Counted from the first letter of the stretch, positions 46,065-55,857 are shown. The stretch is DNA of 64,000 nt from Limnobacter humi (GCF_024518835.1 NZ_JANIGO010000002.1:563522-627521), one strand, 5' to 3'. Notes: generated from the sequence alone by a model not told the origin. A program made the numbers and translations.

Positions 46065-46248
46065 TTCATCTCTGCCGTGTCTGTGTTGGTCAGCATTCCG
46101 TGAACCAATATCTGTGATCCCGGTTGCGGATTTTTTACGAGTCGGTGTGATTCCCACGTTTGTCTGGGAAACCTGAAGACTCTGATACTGCGACCCACTT
46201 GAACCTTAGGTTCAGGGATCGGACCAGCGCACCACTGGCAGAGACCCT
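46065..46248 (+). ncRNA. ssrS: 6S RNA
   Basis: About 184 bases directly after zapA. The ends pair (CTCTGCC at 46070-46076 with GGCAGAG at 46237-46243). The 3' half contains ACTGCGACCCACTTGAACC and TTAGGTTCAGGG, which match the conserved ACTGCGAC...TTGAACC...GGTTCA region of E. coli 6S RNA. 6S RNA mimics an open promoter and sequesters sigma-70 RNA polymerase in stationary phase. A strong terminator follows. Exact ends are estimated from the pairing. Confidence 0.88.
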
Positions 46249-46256
46249 AATACGAA

Positions 46257-46290
46257 AAAAGCGCCAACCCGAGAAGGTGGCGCTTTTTTT
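46257..46290 (+). terminator. Rho-independent terminator after 6S RNA
   Basis: A GCGCCA/TGGCGC stem with partly paired interior is followed by seven T residues and preceded by six A residues. Confidence 0.88.
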
Positions 46291-46360
46291 ATTGGACAAT
46301 GGAAGGCGGGCAAACTGACCGATGGGTCAGTCTCTTTCATTTTTAAAAGATCCACACACC

Positions 46361-47173
46361 ATGATTGATCCTATTTTCATCGCTGCGCTGCTGGTTCTGG
46401 GCGTGTTCAGCGGTGTGCTGGCCGGCATGCTGGGCATCGGCGGCGGCATGATTCTTGTGCCATTCCTCAGTTTTCTGCTTCACAAACAGGGCGTACCTGC
46501 AGACCATGTGGTGCATGCATCGATCGCCACATCGTTGGCGATTATTGTATTTACCAGCATCTCCAGCATGCGAGCCCACCACCAAGCAGGTGCCATTCGC
46601 TGGGACATTGTGAAATTTCTCACACCGGGTATTTTGATTGGTGGCTTCGTGGGCTCCAAAATTGTGTCGTACCTGCCCACCAAAGAGCTTGCGCTGAGTT
46701 TTGGCGTGTTCGTTATTTTTTCAGCTTACCAAATGTTTGCTGACAAAAAACCCAAACCCTCACGAACCCTGCCTGGTGCAGCTGGCATGGTCGGCATGGG
46801 CAGTGTCATCGGTGGCGTCTCCAGCATCGTGGGAGCAGGCGGCGGTTTTTTATCAGTACCATTCATGGTGTGGAGCAATGTACCGGTGCGCAATGCGGTA
46901 GCGACATCGGCCGCACTGGGCTTTCCAATCGCGGTGTTTGCCAGCATGGGCTACATTATCAACGGCCTACACCTTGAAGGAATGCCATCAGGCTCACTGG
47001 GTTACATCTACCTGCCGGCAGTGGCTTGTGTGGCCGTGATGAGTGTGCTGACGGCACCCCGAGGCGCAAAGCTGGCCCACAGCCTACCGGTTGCACGGAT
47101 TAAACGGGTGTTCGCCGTGTTGCTGACCTTTGTGGCCTTGTCCATGATCTACAAGGCCATCACCGGCTTTTAA
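46361..47173 (+). CDS. TauE/SafE-family membrane permease (second copy)
   Basis: 270 residues from the ATG at 46361. Two Gly-rich repeats, [19 protein letters not shown] and [14 protein letters not shown], mark the family, and about eight membrane helices are predicted. It differs clearly from the first copy at 7149-7961 and belongs to a group that keeps [15 protein letters not shown]. The substrate is unknown but is likely a sulfur-containing or other small anion. In many proteobacteria 6S RNA is followed by a 5-formyltetrahydrofolate cyclo-ligase gene; here this permease takes that place. Its stop overlaps the lgt stop by 3 bases. Confidence 0.88.
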   Translation: MIDPIFIAALLVLGVFSGVLAGMLGIGGGMILVPFLSFLLHKQGVPADHVVHASIATSLAIIVFTSISSMRAHHQAGAIRWDIVKFLTPGILIGGFVGSKIVSYLPTKELALSFGVFVIFSAYQMFADKKPKPSRTLPGAAGMVGMGSVIGGVSSIVGAGGGFLSVPFMVWSNVPVRNAVATSAALGFPIAVFASMGYIINGLHLEGMPSGSLGYIYLPAVACVAVMSVLTAPRGAKLAHSLPVARIKRVFAVLLTFVALSMIYKAITGF

Positions 47174-47976
47174 GGTCGAGGCGCCATGGTCTGGAGCGCG
47201 GTGGGTTTACCGCGCGACCACGCCAGCAATACCAGCCCCAGCAATATCATGGGCAAACACAACCACTGCCCCATCGACAGGCCCAGTGACAAAGTACCCA
47301 GGAATCGGTCAGGCTCGCGGGCATATTCAACAATAAAACGTGCACCGCCGTAGCCCATCATGAACCAGGCCGAGATGGCCGCACGCGATCGGGGTTTGGA
47401 CGAAAACCACCAAAGCCACGCAAACAGGGCAAAGCCCTCCAGACTCATTTGGTACAACTGGGATGGATGGCGAGGCAACAAATCGCCGGCCTGCGGGAAA
47501 ACCACGCCCCACCAGCCATCGGTGGGGCGCCCCCACAGTTCTCCGTTGATAAAATTACCCAATCGACCAAATGCCAAACCCAGTGGCACCGAGGGTGCGA
47601 CAAAGTCCATCAAGTCAAAAAAATTCCAGCCTTTGACTTTGCAATAAACCAGACAGGTCAACAACACACCCAGAAAGCCGCCATGGAAAGACATGCCACC
47701 TTCCCATATGGCCAGAATTTCAGTCGGGTTGTGCAAGTAATAGTCCGGCTTGTAAAACAGCACGTAGCCCAAACGTCCACCCAAAATAACGCCCAGCACC
47801 CCCCAGGTCAGCAGGTTGTCCACATCCAGCTCCTTGATGGCCGGAAAGAACTTGAGGCGACGCTTGGACAGGGTAATGAACGCAATAAAACCAGCGAGGT
47901 ACATCAGACCGTACCAGCGAACCGCCAAGGGGCCGATCTGAATGGCGACCGGATTAAACTCAGGATGAACAAACAT
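47170..47976 (-). CDS. lgt: Phosphatidylglycerol-prolipoprotein diacylglyceryl transferase
   Basis: 268 residues from the ATG at 47976; a TTG two codons upstream is possible. About seven membrane helices. The signature [17 protein letters not shown] is complete, and the early [12 protein letters not shown] block is intact. The enzyme attaches diacylglycerol to the lipobox Cys of prolipoproteins in the inner membrane, so it acts on the lipoproteins encoded in this window (BamE, LVIVD proteins, SGNH hydrolase, ABC binding protein). Convergent with the permease gene. Confidence 0.97.
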   Translation of the reverse strand: MFVHPEFNPVAIQIGPLAVRWYGLMYLAGFIAFITLSKRRLKFFPAIKELDVDNLLTWGVLGVILGGRLGYVLFYKPDYYLHNPTEILAIWEGGMSFHGGFLGVLLTCLVYCKVKGWNFFDLMDFVAPSVPLGLAFGRLGNFINGELWGRPTDGWWGVVFPQAGDLLPRHPSQLYQMSLEGFALFAWLWWFSSKPRSRAAISAWFMMGYGGARFIVEYAREPDRFLGTLSLGLSMGQWLCLPMILLGLVLLAWSRGKPTALQTMAPRP

Positions 47977-48241
47977 TCGCAATCTCGTTCAAGGGAATTG
48001 AAAAACACCAGGTTCGGTATTGTACCCCCTGCCCTTGCAGGCACTGCTTGACACCGGCCGGCGGTGATTCAATTCATCGGCCACATGGCGCAACCGCGAC
48101 GGACACCGGGAACTTTTCCCAAAACAAGGCGTGTGCAGAAATATTTCCTTTTGTAACATGACAAAACCTGGATTTGTCTGCCAAAATACGGACCGATCCG
48201 TTATAAGAGTTGAAAACCGTCACCGTGTTGAGGAGTTGATG

Positions 48242-48550
48242 ATGAAGAAGCAAATGGGTGTGTTGGCTGTGGCCGCTTTGGTGGCTGCCCTGCCGTTGAC
48301 AGCCAGCGCCGACGAAGCGCTTGCCAAGAGCAAGGCCTGCTTGTCTTGCCACCAGGTGGACAAGAAAGTGGTAGGTCCGGCTTTCAAGGACGTGGCTGCC
48401 AAGTACAAAGGTGACAAGGCAGCACCTGCTGCACTGGCCGAGAAAGTGAAACACGGCACCAAAGGCACCTGGGGCCAAATTCCGATGCCTGCTCAAAACG
48501 TGACGGACGAAGAAGCCAAAAAACTGGTTGCGTGGGTTTTGTCCCTGTAA
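48242..48550 (+). CDS. Class I cytochrome c (c-551/c5 type)
   Basis: 102 residues from the second of two adjacent ATG codons, which has AGGAG at the better distance. The signal peptide ends SASA. The haem motif is CLSCH, and the distal Met ligand is in WGQIPMPAQNV. The mature protein is about 80 residues, as for small electron carriers of the c-551 group. It should carry electrons in the periplasm. A strong bidirectional terminator separates it from the livJ-like gene. Confidence 0.93.
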   Translation: MKKQMGVLAVAALVAALPLTASADEALAKSKACLSCHQVDKKVVGPAFKDVAAKYKGDKAAPAALAEKVKHGTKGTWGQIPMPAQNVTDEEAKKLVAWVLSL

Positions 48551-48572
48551 TACCAACAGGCAGTACTGAATA

Positions 48573-48612
48573 AAAAAACCCCGCAGCGGTTATCACCCTG
48601 CGGGGTTTTTAT
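48573..48612. terminator. Bidirectional Rho-independent terminator
   Basis: A 10-base perfect stem (AACCCCGCAG / CTGCGGGGTT) with A-run and T-run flanks lies between the convergent cytochrome c and ABC binding-protein genes. Confidence 0.92.
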
Positions 48613-48633
48613 TGATTGATACCCAATCACGCG

Positions 48634-49788
48634 TCACTGGATGATGGTCAACGGTGTCTTTCCCTTCGCACCATAGGTGTTCACCGTGACCGGCGCATTT
48701 TTCACATCCCCGTTTTCATCAAACGAAATGGTACCGATAACACCCTTGTAGCTGATGGCTTTCAGCTTGGGCAGATACTTCTTGGGATCGGCCGACTTCG
48801 CCTCTTTCATGGCCATGCCCATGGTCATGGTGGCGTCGTAGACGAAGGGGGCATACACCTGAATGTCTGACTTGAATTTGTCCTTGTAGCGCTTCTCAAA
48901 GGCAGGGCCACCCGGCATTTTGGACAAGGCCATGCCACCTTCGGCGCACATCACATTGTCACCCACATTGTCGCCACCCAGTTTGCTCAACTCGGTGGTG
49001 CAAATGCCATCACCGCCAATCAGCTTGGCCTTGATGCCCAGCTGCTTCATTTGACGCAACATGGGGCCTGCCTGGGCATCCATGCCACCATAGAAAATCA
49101 CGTCCGGGTTTTTGGCTTTCACAGAGGTCAAAATGGCGGCGAAGTCGGTGGCCTTGTCGTTGGTGTACTGGCGCTCCAGCACCTGACCACCGCCCGCCTG
49201 CACTTGCTTGGCAAAAATATCGGCGAGGGGCTGACCGTAGCCGGTTCGGTCATCAATCACCACAAACTTCTTCGCTTTCAAATCGGCGGTGGCAAATTTG
49301 GCCAGCGCAACACCCAGTACGCCGTCATGCGCAATCACGCGGAATACGGAATCGAAACCCTGCTTGGTGATTTTGGGTGTGGTGGCCGAGGGCGTGATTT
49401 GAGGAATGCCACAGTCGTGGTAAATGCGGGAGGCTGGCACCGTGGTGCCGCTGTTCAAGTGGCCCACAATGCCGTTTACTTTCATGTCGCACAATTTTTG
49501 CGCAACGATTGCACCGGTTTTGGGATCGGCCGCATCATCTTCAGCCACCAACTCAAATTTGGCAGTGCCGCCGTCGAGTTGAATCTTCATGGCATTTAAA
49601 TCATCGATGGCCAACCGGGCACCCTGCTCGTTGTCTTTGCCGTAATGGGCCTGTGGACCTGACAGCGGCGCAATATGGCCAATCTTGACGATGACATCCT
49701 TGGCCTGTGCTGTACTGACCATGGCCAAACTGCCCATTGCTGCCAATACTGCCGAACCAATCAGTGTGGGTTTGTTCAAACTGCGCAT
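48634..49788 (-). CDS. livJ: Branched-chain amino acid ABC transporter substrate-binding protein
   Basis: 384 residues with a signal peptide ending STAQA. The type I periplasmic binding fold starts VIVKIGHIAPLSGPQAHYGKD-like (opening KIGHIAPLSGPQA) and contains CDIRTRI-like substrate loops that I cannot assign further. It is divergent from livHMGF and should supply that importer with leucine, isoleucine, valine or a related amino acid. The 245-base gap between them holds both promoters. Confidence 0.92.
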   Translation of the reverse strand: MRSLNKPTLIGSAVLAAMGSLAMVSTAQAKDVIVKIGHIAPLSGPQAHYGKDNEQGARLAIDDLNAMKIQLDGGTAKFELVAEDDAADPKTGAIVAQKLCDMKVNGIVGHLNSGTTVPASRIYHDCGIPQITPSATTPKITKQGFDSVFRVIAHDGVLGVALAKFATADLKAKKFVVIDDRTGYGQPLADIFAKQVQAGGGQVLERQYTNDKATDFAAILTSVKAKNPDVIFYGGMDAQAGPMLRQMKQLGIKAKLIGGDGICTTELSKLGGDNVGDNVMCAEGGMALSKMPGGPAFEKRYKDKFKSDIQVYAPFVYDATMTMGMAMKEAKSADPKKYLPKLKAISYKGVIGTISFDENGDVKNAPVTVNTYGAKGKTPLTIIQ

Positions 49789-50033
49789 TCTGCTTCCCCC
49801 GAATTTGTGTGTTGTGAATGGAATCGAACTTGCTTCGTTGTTGAATGTAGCATCAAAGGCGGCACCGCTGGCAAGGGTTGAATTAACTGGCCTGTTTCTG
49901 ATTGGTTTCTCGCAGCCGCTGCATCCTTTGTACTATCCTTCAAAAAAAGCACACCCTTCCGGAAGCAAGGTTTAAGCCACTTTGCACGGTTATCCGGTTG
50001 ATCATCCTGGGTTTGGGTAGACGCATCGGATTC

Positions 50034-50999
50034 ATGGACACACTGATTCAACAGATCATCAACGGTTTGGTATTGGGCAGCATTTACGCGCTGGTGGCCT
50101 TGGGCTACACCATGGTGTACGGCGTGCTGGGCCTCATCAACTTTGCCCATGGTGAAGTGGTGATGGTGGGTGCCATGGTGGCATTCAGCGCCATCTCGGC
50201 CATTGCAGGCATCAACCCGGGGTTACCTGGCTGGTTGTTGTTGTCATTGGGCATGGTGGCAGCCATTCCAGTGTGCATGGCGGTCAGCTTTACCGTAGAA
50301 AAGGTGGCTTATCGCCCCCTGCGAACGGCGCCACGGCTTGCTCCCCTCATTTCTGCCATTGGTGTGTCCATTACCTTGCAGACATTGGCCATGATCATCT
50401 GGGGCCGCAACTACTTGATTTTTCCAACCACCCTTTCCCAAGATCCGATTACCCTCTTTACCTTTCACAACACGGTGGCAGACGCACCCGCGCGAACCAT
50501 TTCACTCACACCCGTTCAACTCACCATTGTTGTGTTGTCATCGGTGCTGATGATGGGCCTGACGACACTCGTGAATCGCACCAAACTCGGCAAAGCCATG
50601 CGGGCCACAGCAGAAAACCCGGCGATTGCCAGCCTCATGGGCATCAACCCCAACGCGATTATTTCGGCCACGTTCATGATTGGCGCAGCACTGGCCGGAG
50701 TGGCCGGCGTGATGGTGGCGGCCAATTACTCGGTGGCGCATTTCTACATGGGATTTCTGCCTGGCCTGAAGGCCTTCACCGCTGCTGTGCTGGGTGGCAT
50801 CGGCAATATTTATGGTGCCATGCTAGGCGGCTTGCTGCTGGGCTTGGTCGAAAGCCTGGGGGCTGGCTATCTGGGGCAATTGACTGGTGGTTTTTTGGGT
50901 TCAAATTATCAGGATATTTTTGCATTTGCAGTGCTCATCCTGGTGCTCACCGTACGGCCTTCAGGCCTGCTGGGTGAAAAGGTATCGGACCGAGCATGA
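50034..50999 (+). CDS. livH: Branched-chain amino acid ABC transporter permease LivH
   Basis: 321 residues from the ATG at 50034. The N-terminus IINGLVLGSIYALVALGYTM is typical, and the EAA-like loop NPAIASLMGINPNAI is present. About eight membrane helices. It forms the membrane channel with LivM. Its stop overlaps the livM start (ATGATGA). Confidence 0.95.
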   Translation: MDTLIQQIINGLVLGSIYALVALGYTMVYGVLGLINFAHGEVVMVGAMVAFSAISAIAGINPGLPGWLLLSLGMVAAIPVCMAVSFTVEKVAYRPLRTAPRLAPLISAIGVSITLQTLAMIIWGRNYLIFPTTLSQDPITLFTFHNTVADAPARTISLTPVQLTIVVLSSVLMMGLTTLVNRTKLGKAMRATAENPAIASLMGINPNAIISATFMIGAALAGVAGVMVAANYSVAHFYMGFLPGLKAFTAAVLGGIGNIYGAMLGGLLLGLVESLGAGYLGQLTGGFLGSNYQDIFAFAVLILVLTVRPSGLLGEKVSDRA

Positions 51000-52102
51000 T
51001 GAACGCACCACTAACCAAACAAATTGTTGGCCTGATGTTGGTTGCGGTGGCTCTGGTGGCTCTGCCTTGGGTGGTGGGTGACCTGGGCAACAGTTGGCTG
51101 CGCATTGTCAACGTGGCGCTGCTTTACGTCATGCTGGCCTTGGGCCTGAATATTGTGGTGGGTTTTGCAGGCCTGCTGGACCTGGGTTACATCGCGTTTT
51201 ATGCTGTAGGTGCCTACCTGTACGGTCTGCTCAACTCACCCCATCTTACCGACAACTTTGAATGGATTGCAGCCCAATTCCCCGACGGTCTGCACGTCTC
51301 GCTATGGCTCATCATTCCGCTGGGGGCAGCAGTGGCCGGGCTGTTTGGTGTCCTGCTGGGCGCACCCACCCTCAAGCTGAGGGGTGATTACCTGGCCATC
51401 GTTACTTTGGGATTCGGCGAAATCATTCGCCTGTTCATGAACAACCTGAATGCACCGGTGAATATCACCAACGGGCCTCAGGGTATTTACATGATCGAAC
51501 CCGTGCGCATCGGCACCATTCGGTTTGAAAAAACAGTTCACGTGTTTGGGCTGGACATCCCTGCACTGCATTTGTATTACTACCTGTTCCTGGCTTTGGT
51601 GTTGATCATCATGGTGGTCAGCCTGCGATTGCAGGACAGCCGCCTGGGCCGCGCCTGGACAGCCATTCGCGATGACGAAATTGCGGCCAAAGCGATGGGC
51701 ATCAACACCCGCAATGTGAAGCTCCTGGCCTTTGCGCTGGGGGCTTCATTTGGCGGCGTGTCGGGCGCCATGTTTTCAGCATTTCAAGGTTTTATCAGCC
51801 CGGAGTCATTCGGTCTGATGGAATCGGTGATCGTACTGTGCATGGTGGTGCTGGGTGGTATGGGGCACATTCCCGGCGTTATTTTAGGTGCGGTTCTGCT
51901 CTCGGGTTTTCCAGAAATGCTGCGCCATGTGGTGGCTCCGCTGCAAGAACAATTGTTTGGCGAGGTGTTGGTGGATGCCGAGATCATCCGCTCGCTCATT
52001 TATGGGCTGACCATGGTGCTGGTGATGTTGTACAAGCCCAAAGGCTTGTGGCCAGAGCGCAAAGGCCGAAACAGCCCATCTCATACCGAGGCCACCACAT
52101 GA
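50996..52102 (+). CDS. livM: Branched-chain amino acid ABC transporter permease LivM
   Basis: 368 residues. The family blocks LALGLNIVVGFAGLLDLGYI near 40 and DDEIAAKAMGINTRNVKLLA near 225 are intact. It pairs with LivH and contacts the ATPases LivG and LivF. The insert around residues 160-190 (TNGPQGIYMIEPV) is usual. It overlaps livH and livG by 4 bases each. Confidence 0.95.
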   Translation: MMNAPLTKQIVGLMLVAVALVALPWVVGDLGNSWLRIVNVALLYVMLALGLNIVVGFAGLLDLGYIAFYAVGAYLYGLLNSPHLTDNFEWIAAQFPDGLHVSLWLIIPLGAAVAGLFGVLLGAPTLKLRGDYLAIVTLGFGEIIRLFMNNLNAPVNITNGPQGIYMIEPVRIGTIRFEKTVHVFGLDIPALHLYYYLFLALVLIIMVVSLRLQDSRLGRAWTAIRDDEIAAKAMGINTRNVKLLAFALGASFGGVSGAMFSAFQGFISPESFGLMESVIVLCMVVLGGMGHIPGVILGAVLLSGFPEMLRHVVAPLQEQLFGEVLVDAEIIRSLIYGLTMVLVMLYKPKGLWPERKGRNSPSHTEATT

Positions 52103-52875
52103 GCAACACGCTGTTGAGTATTCGTGGACTGACCAAGCGGTTTGGCGGCCTGACCGCCGTCGATGCGGTAGATCTGGACATTGCGCAGGGAACCATCACC
52201 GGTTTGATTGGTCCCAACGGCGCTGGCAAAACCACCTGCTTCAATCTGATCACGGGCTTGTACACACCCGATGAAGGGCATTTTCAATTCAAGGGGCACC
52301 GCTTCTTTCCGCACAACCCCGCCGATGTGGCCAAGCTGGGCATTGCACGCACATTTCAGAATATTCGCCTGTTTCAAACCATGACGGTCGTCGAAAACGT
52401 GATGGTGGGCTTTCACACCCAGAGTAAAGCTGGAGCCATCGCTGCGATTCTGCGACTACCGTCTCAGCGCGATGAAGAGCGTCGACTTAGAGACCAATCC
52501 CTGAAACTATTGGACTACGTGGGCATTGCACAGCACGCCAATTACCTGGCCTCCGAATTGTCTTATGGACATCAGCGTCGACTCGAGATCGCTCGTGCCT
52601 TGGCCATGAACCCCAGCCTGTTGGCCCTGGATGAACCCGCCGCTGGCATGAATGGATCCGAAAAGTTGCAACTCAAAGAACTGCTGCTGCGAATTGCCAG
52701 CGACGGTAAAACCCTGCTGCTGATTGAGCACGATGTGAAACTGGTGATGGGCATTTGCAGCACTGTTACCGTGCTGGACTACGGCAAGGTGATTGCCCAG
52801 GGAAAACCAGCGATTGTTCAAAAAGACCCTGCAGTGATTGAGGCTTATTTGGGGGGTCTACACCATGCTGGCTGA
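52099..52875 (+). CDS. livG: Branched-chain amino acid ABC transporter ATP-binding protein LivG
   Basis: 258 residues from the ATG at 52099, which overlaps the livM stop. Walker A is GPNGAGKTTCFN, the signature region is LSYGHQRRLEIARAL, Walker B is LLALDEPAAGMN, and the switch His is in LLIEHDVK. The Tyr in place of Gly in the signature is normal for LivG. It drives import with LivF. Confidence 0.96.
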   Translation: MSNTLLSIRGLTKRFGGLTAVDAVDLDIAQGTITGLIGPNGAGKTTCFNLITGLYTPDEGHFQFKGHRFFPHNPADVAKLGIARTFQNIRLFQTMTVVENVMVGFHTQSKAGAIAAILRLPSQRDEERRLRDQSLKLLDYVGIAQHANYLASELSYGHQRRLEIARALAMNPSLLALDEPAAGMNGSEKLQLKELLLRIASDGKTLLLIEHDVKLVMGICSTVTVLDYGKVIAQGKPAIVQKDPAVIEAYLGGLHHAG

Positions 52876-52903
52876 ACTCATTCCTGAAGGACAGGCTCAG
52901 GCG

Positions 52904-53623
52904 ATGAGCCCGATTCTGTCGATTGAACAGCTCACGGTTCACTATGGTGGTATTCAGGCCGTCAAAGGAGTGTCTTTTGATGTGATGCGCGGCGAATTGG
53001 TGTGCTTGATTGGCTGCAACGGTGCTGGCAAAACCAGCACACTGAAGGCCATGGCAGGGCTGCTGCCGTTTAAGGCAAAACGCGCCGTATACAACAACTC
53101 GGTCGATTTGAACACCCTGGCCGCCCATCAACGGCTAGCATTGGGCATGGCGCTGGTGCCCGAGGGTCGCGGTGTGTTTGCCCGCATGACGGTCGAGGAA
53201 AATCTGGACCTCGGTGCATATTGTCGTCACGATCAAGCGGGCATTCAGGACGACAAAGAACGGGTGTTTACCCTGTTTCCCCGGCTGAAAGAGCGCCGCA
53301 AGCAGTCTGCTGGCACCCTGAGCGGTGGCGAGCAACAAATGCTGGCCATGGGCCGCGCCATCATGGGTCGGCCTGACTTGTTGCTGCTGGATGAACCCAG
53401 CATGGGCTTGGCACCCATCATGGTTGAAAAAATCTTTGACGTCGTTCAGTCCATTCACGCACAAGGCTTGACTGTGCTGCTGGTGGAGCAAAATGCCAAC
53501 CTGGCCTTGCAGATTGCCGACCGAGCCTATGTATTGGATTCAGGCTTGATCGACTTTCATGGCAAAGCCAGTGACTTGATTCTCGACCCGCGCGTGCGAG
53601 AGGCTTATTTGGGCGAGTCCTGA
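52904..53623 (+). CDS. livF: Branched-chain amino acid ABC transporter ATP-binding protein LivF
   Basis: 239 residues from the ATG at 52904, which matches the family N-terminus (MSPILSIEQLTVHYGG). An ATG at 52865, overlapping livG, is a real alternative. Walker A is GCNGAGKTST, the signature LSGGEQQMLAMGRAI, Walker B LLLLDEPSMGLAP. It completes the importer. Its 3' end overlaps the convergent flavoprotein gene by 19 bases. Confidence 0.94.
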   Translation: MSPILSIEQLTVHYGGIQAVKGVSFDVMRGELVCLIGCNGAGKTSTLKAMAGLLPFKAKRAVYNNSVDLNTLAAHQRLALGMALVPEGRGVFARMTVEENLDLGAYCRHDQAGIQDDKERVFTLFPRLKERRKQSAGTLSGGEQQMLAMGRAIMGRPDLLLLDEPSMGLAPIMVEKIFDVVQSIHAQGLTVLLVEQNANLALQIADRAYVLDSGLIDFHGKASDLILDPRVREAYLGES

Positions 53624-54645
53624 AGGTGATTGTCGGCCTCGGAGGTAAAAGCGTCGGCGTAAAACTCATCCTCCGGTAATCCACACAGGGTGGTGAAGTC
53701 CCGCAAAGCCGACTCCACCATCACGGGTACACCACAGGCATACACCTGGTGATTGGACATGTCCGGGAAATCCTGCATGACTGCGTGATGAACAAACCCG
53801 GTTCGACCCGACCAATTGCAAGCGGCTGTGGCGTGTGACAACACAGGCACAAACTGAAAATTGCCGTGCTCCCGGGCCCATTGTTCAGGCAGTTCGGCCA
53901 TGTACAAATCAGCCCGCGTGCGCGCCCCCCAATACAACACGAACTGTCGGTTGTTGTTTTTGAAAAAGGCCTGTTCGAGCAGGGACTTGATGGGCGCAAA
54001 ACCTGTACCACTGGCCAATAGAATGACTGGCTTGTTGGGGTCATCCCGCAAAAAGAAGGTGCCCATCGGACCTTCAAAACGCAAAATTTCGCGCTCTTTC
54101 ATCGCGCCAAATACATGGTCTGTGAACAGACCACCCGGCATGTGCCGGATGTGCAATTCAATACCACCTTCCTGATAGGGTGCATTGGCCAGGGAGTAGC
54201 TGCGGCGAGACCCGTCGCGCAAGATGAATTCAATGTACTGCCCAGCCAGAAATTGCAGCACCTCATTGGCGGGCAGTTGAAGCTTGAGAACCGCCACGTC
54301 GGACGCCGGCTTTTCAATGCGCTGTAAACGGCAGGGCATTTTTTTAACAGGAATATCACCCAGACCCGACAATTCACGAACCTTCAGTTGGATTGGGCTC
54401 AAAGGCTTGGCGCAGCAGGTCAACACCTTGCCACGCACCTTTTCTTCATCCGACAGCGCGCGCACTTGATAATGGCCATAATCCACTTTGCCATTCACCA
54501 ACTCGGCCTTGCAGGAACCGCATGCGCCGTCCTTGCAGCCATATGGCAAAATAACACCAGCGCGCAGAGCGGCGGTGAGTATGGGCTCATCGGCCTCACA
54601 CTCGAACTGCCGTTGACTGGGAAGAATACTCACGCTGTGAATCAT
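53605..54645 (-). CDS. CDP-6-deoxy-sugar-reductase-like (AscD/RfbI-type) iron-sulfur flavoprotein
   Basis: 346 residues from the ATG at 54645. An N-terminal plant-type [2Fe-2S] domain has GCKDGACGSCKA and the fourth Cys in VLTCCAKPL. The FAD domain has RRSYSLANAP, and the NAD(P) domain has LLASGTGFAPIKSLLE and YACGVPVMVESA. This is the layout of CDP-6-deoxy-delta-3,4-glucoseen reductase and of oxygenase reductases. No dideoxysugar or oxygenase gene is nearby, so the partner is unknown. In Burkholderiales this gene is common and often misnamed. Confidence 0.88.
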   Translation of the reverse strand: MIHSVSILPSQRQFECEADEPILTAALRAGVILPYGCKDGACGSCKAELVNGKVDYGHYQVRALSDEEKVRGKVLTCCAKPLSPIQLKVRELSGLGDIPVKKMPCRLQRIEKPASDVAVLKLQLPANEVLQFLAGQYIEFILRDGSRRSYSLANAPYQEGGIELHIRHMPGGLFTDHVFGAMKEREILRFEGPMGTFFLRDDPNKPVILLASGTGFAPIKSLLEQAFFKNNNRQFVLYWGARTRADLYMAELPEQWAREHGNFQFVPVLSHATAACNWSGRTGFVHHAVMQDFPDMSNHQVYACGVPVMVESALRDFTTLCGLPEDEFYADAFTSEADNHLQDSPK

Positions 54646-54729
54646 CGAACTGCTGCCTTCAAAAAAAATCATTCCCCCAATGGGTTTTTCAGCCGGGTCA
54701 AGCCACGCCTGCTTCGCCAACAACGATTG

Positions 54730-55602
54730 TTGATTGCTGGCTGTGGTCAGGTGGGTTTTGCCCTGCTGCGCCATGACACCACGCGGCATTTTATCGCGAC
54801 TTGCAGACCCGGGGAGACCGGCTTGGACAAGCGCATGCGCATTCGCCAGCAGGGTGCACAAGCCCTGCCCTGTGACTTGAGCAACAAACGCGACTTGCTG
54901 AAAGCCCTGAGCCTTGCCCACCGCGTGTTGTGGATGGCTGCACCCGACACCTCCACAGCGGTGGACAACACGCTCAAGCGGCTGGCTTTGTATGCTGCGG
55001 CCCGAAACCAGGCCTGGCACAAACAGCGCTTGCACCTCACTTACATTTCAACGACCGGGGTGTATGGCAATGCACAGGGTCAATGGATTGACGAACGCTC
55101 GCCGGTAAACCCGCAATCGGACAGGGCCCGCCGACGGGTACATGCTGAGCAGCAGGTGCGCCTGGCCAGCCTGTTGGGACATAGCGGCCACATACTGCGT
55201 GCCCCCGGGATCTATGGGAACACGCGTTTGCCATTGGACCGCATTCGTGCAGGCACGCCAGCGATTGTGAACGCGGAAGACTCCTGGTCCAATCACATTC
55301 ATGAATTGGACTTGGGGCGCTTGAGTGTGTGGTGCAATTTCAAGGGGGGGGTGTGGCGTGTGGTCAATGCGTGCGACGGTGAACCCTGCAAGATGGGTGA
55401 TTACTTTGACGCTGTTGCGGACGCTTACCAATTGCAGCGTCCGCCGCGCTTGAGCCGAAATGCCGTAAAGGAACAGGTCAGCCCGATGATGTGGAGCTTT
55501 ATGGCCGAGTCACGCCGAATTCGATCAGTGGAACAAGCCAAGCTGGGGTTTCAGTTGAAGTACCCCAGCGTGGACCATTTCTTAAGCAAACATGCTGCTT
55601 AA
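54730..55602 (+). CDS. NAD(P)-binding SDR/epimerase-like protein (YeeZ-like)
   Basis: About 290 residues. No ATG lies in frame near the start. A TTG at 54730 or 54733 is the probable start because the Rossmann motif LLIAGCGQVGFALLRH begins there. The body continues with a YISTTGVYGNAQGQWIDE block that holds the active-site Tyr of atypical SDR proteins, and with a C-terminal IYGNTRLPLDRI segment. Proteins of this kind resemble YeeZ and nucleoside-diphosphate-sugar epimerases of uncertain substrate. It is divergent from the flavoprotein, and its last 21 bases overlap the PHA-granule gene. Confidence 0.75.
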   Translation: MIAGCGQVGFALLRHDTTRHFIATCRPGETGLDKRMRIRQQGAQALPCDLSNKRDLLKALSLAHRVLWMAAPDTSTAVDNTLKRLALYAAARNQAWHKQRLHLTYISTTGVYGNAQGQWIDERSPVNPQSDRARRRVHAEQQVRLASLLGHSGHILRAPGIYGNTRLPLDRIRAGTPAIVNAEDSWSNHIHELDLGRLSVWCNFKGGVWRVVNACDGEPCKMGDYFDAVADAYQLQRPPRLSRNAVKEQVSPMMWSFMAESRRIRSVEQAKLGFQLKYPSVDHFLSKHAA

Positions 55603-55857
55603 ATTTTTGTCGATTTCAGACTGAATTTTGGACTTGAAGGCTTTCAGCATAAAGCCCAAAGAAATGTCCAGCGTGACGTCTTTGTCAGTGACATCCAAGG
55701 TGCCTTTGACGCCAGACCGTGTGAAATTCAGGGTATTGCCCACCCAGCGACTCTCAAGCTGAAATTCTTTTTCCAATTGATCCACCAGCTTTTGCGCAAC
55801 CTTTTTTGCGTCGTCCAGTGACAGGTTGTGGGTGCGATGAGCGTGAATATCAGACAT
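55582..55857 (-). CDS. Polyhydroxyalkanoic acid system family protein (PHA_gran_rgn)
   Basis: 91 residues. The opening SDIHAHRTHNLSLDDAKKVA and the closing LGFMLKAFKSKIQSEIDKNL match the small TIGR02610-type family found with PHA genes. Function is undetermined; it may bind granules. A PHA depolymerase lies 3.3 kb away. The gene ends inside the convergent SDR gene. Confidence 0.82.
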   Translation of the reverse strand: MSDIHAHRTHNLSLDDAKKVAQKLVDQLEKEFQLESRWVGNTLNFTRSGVKGTLDVTDKDVTLDISLGFMLKAFKSKIQSEIDKNLSSMFA

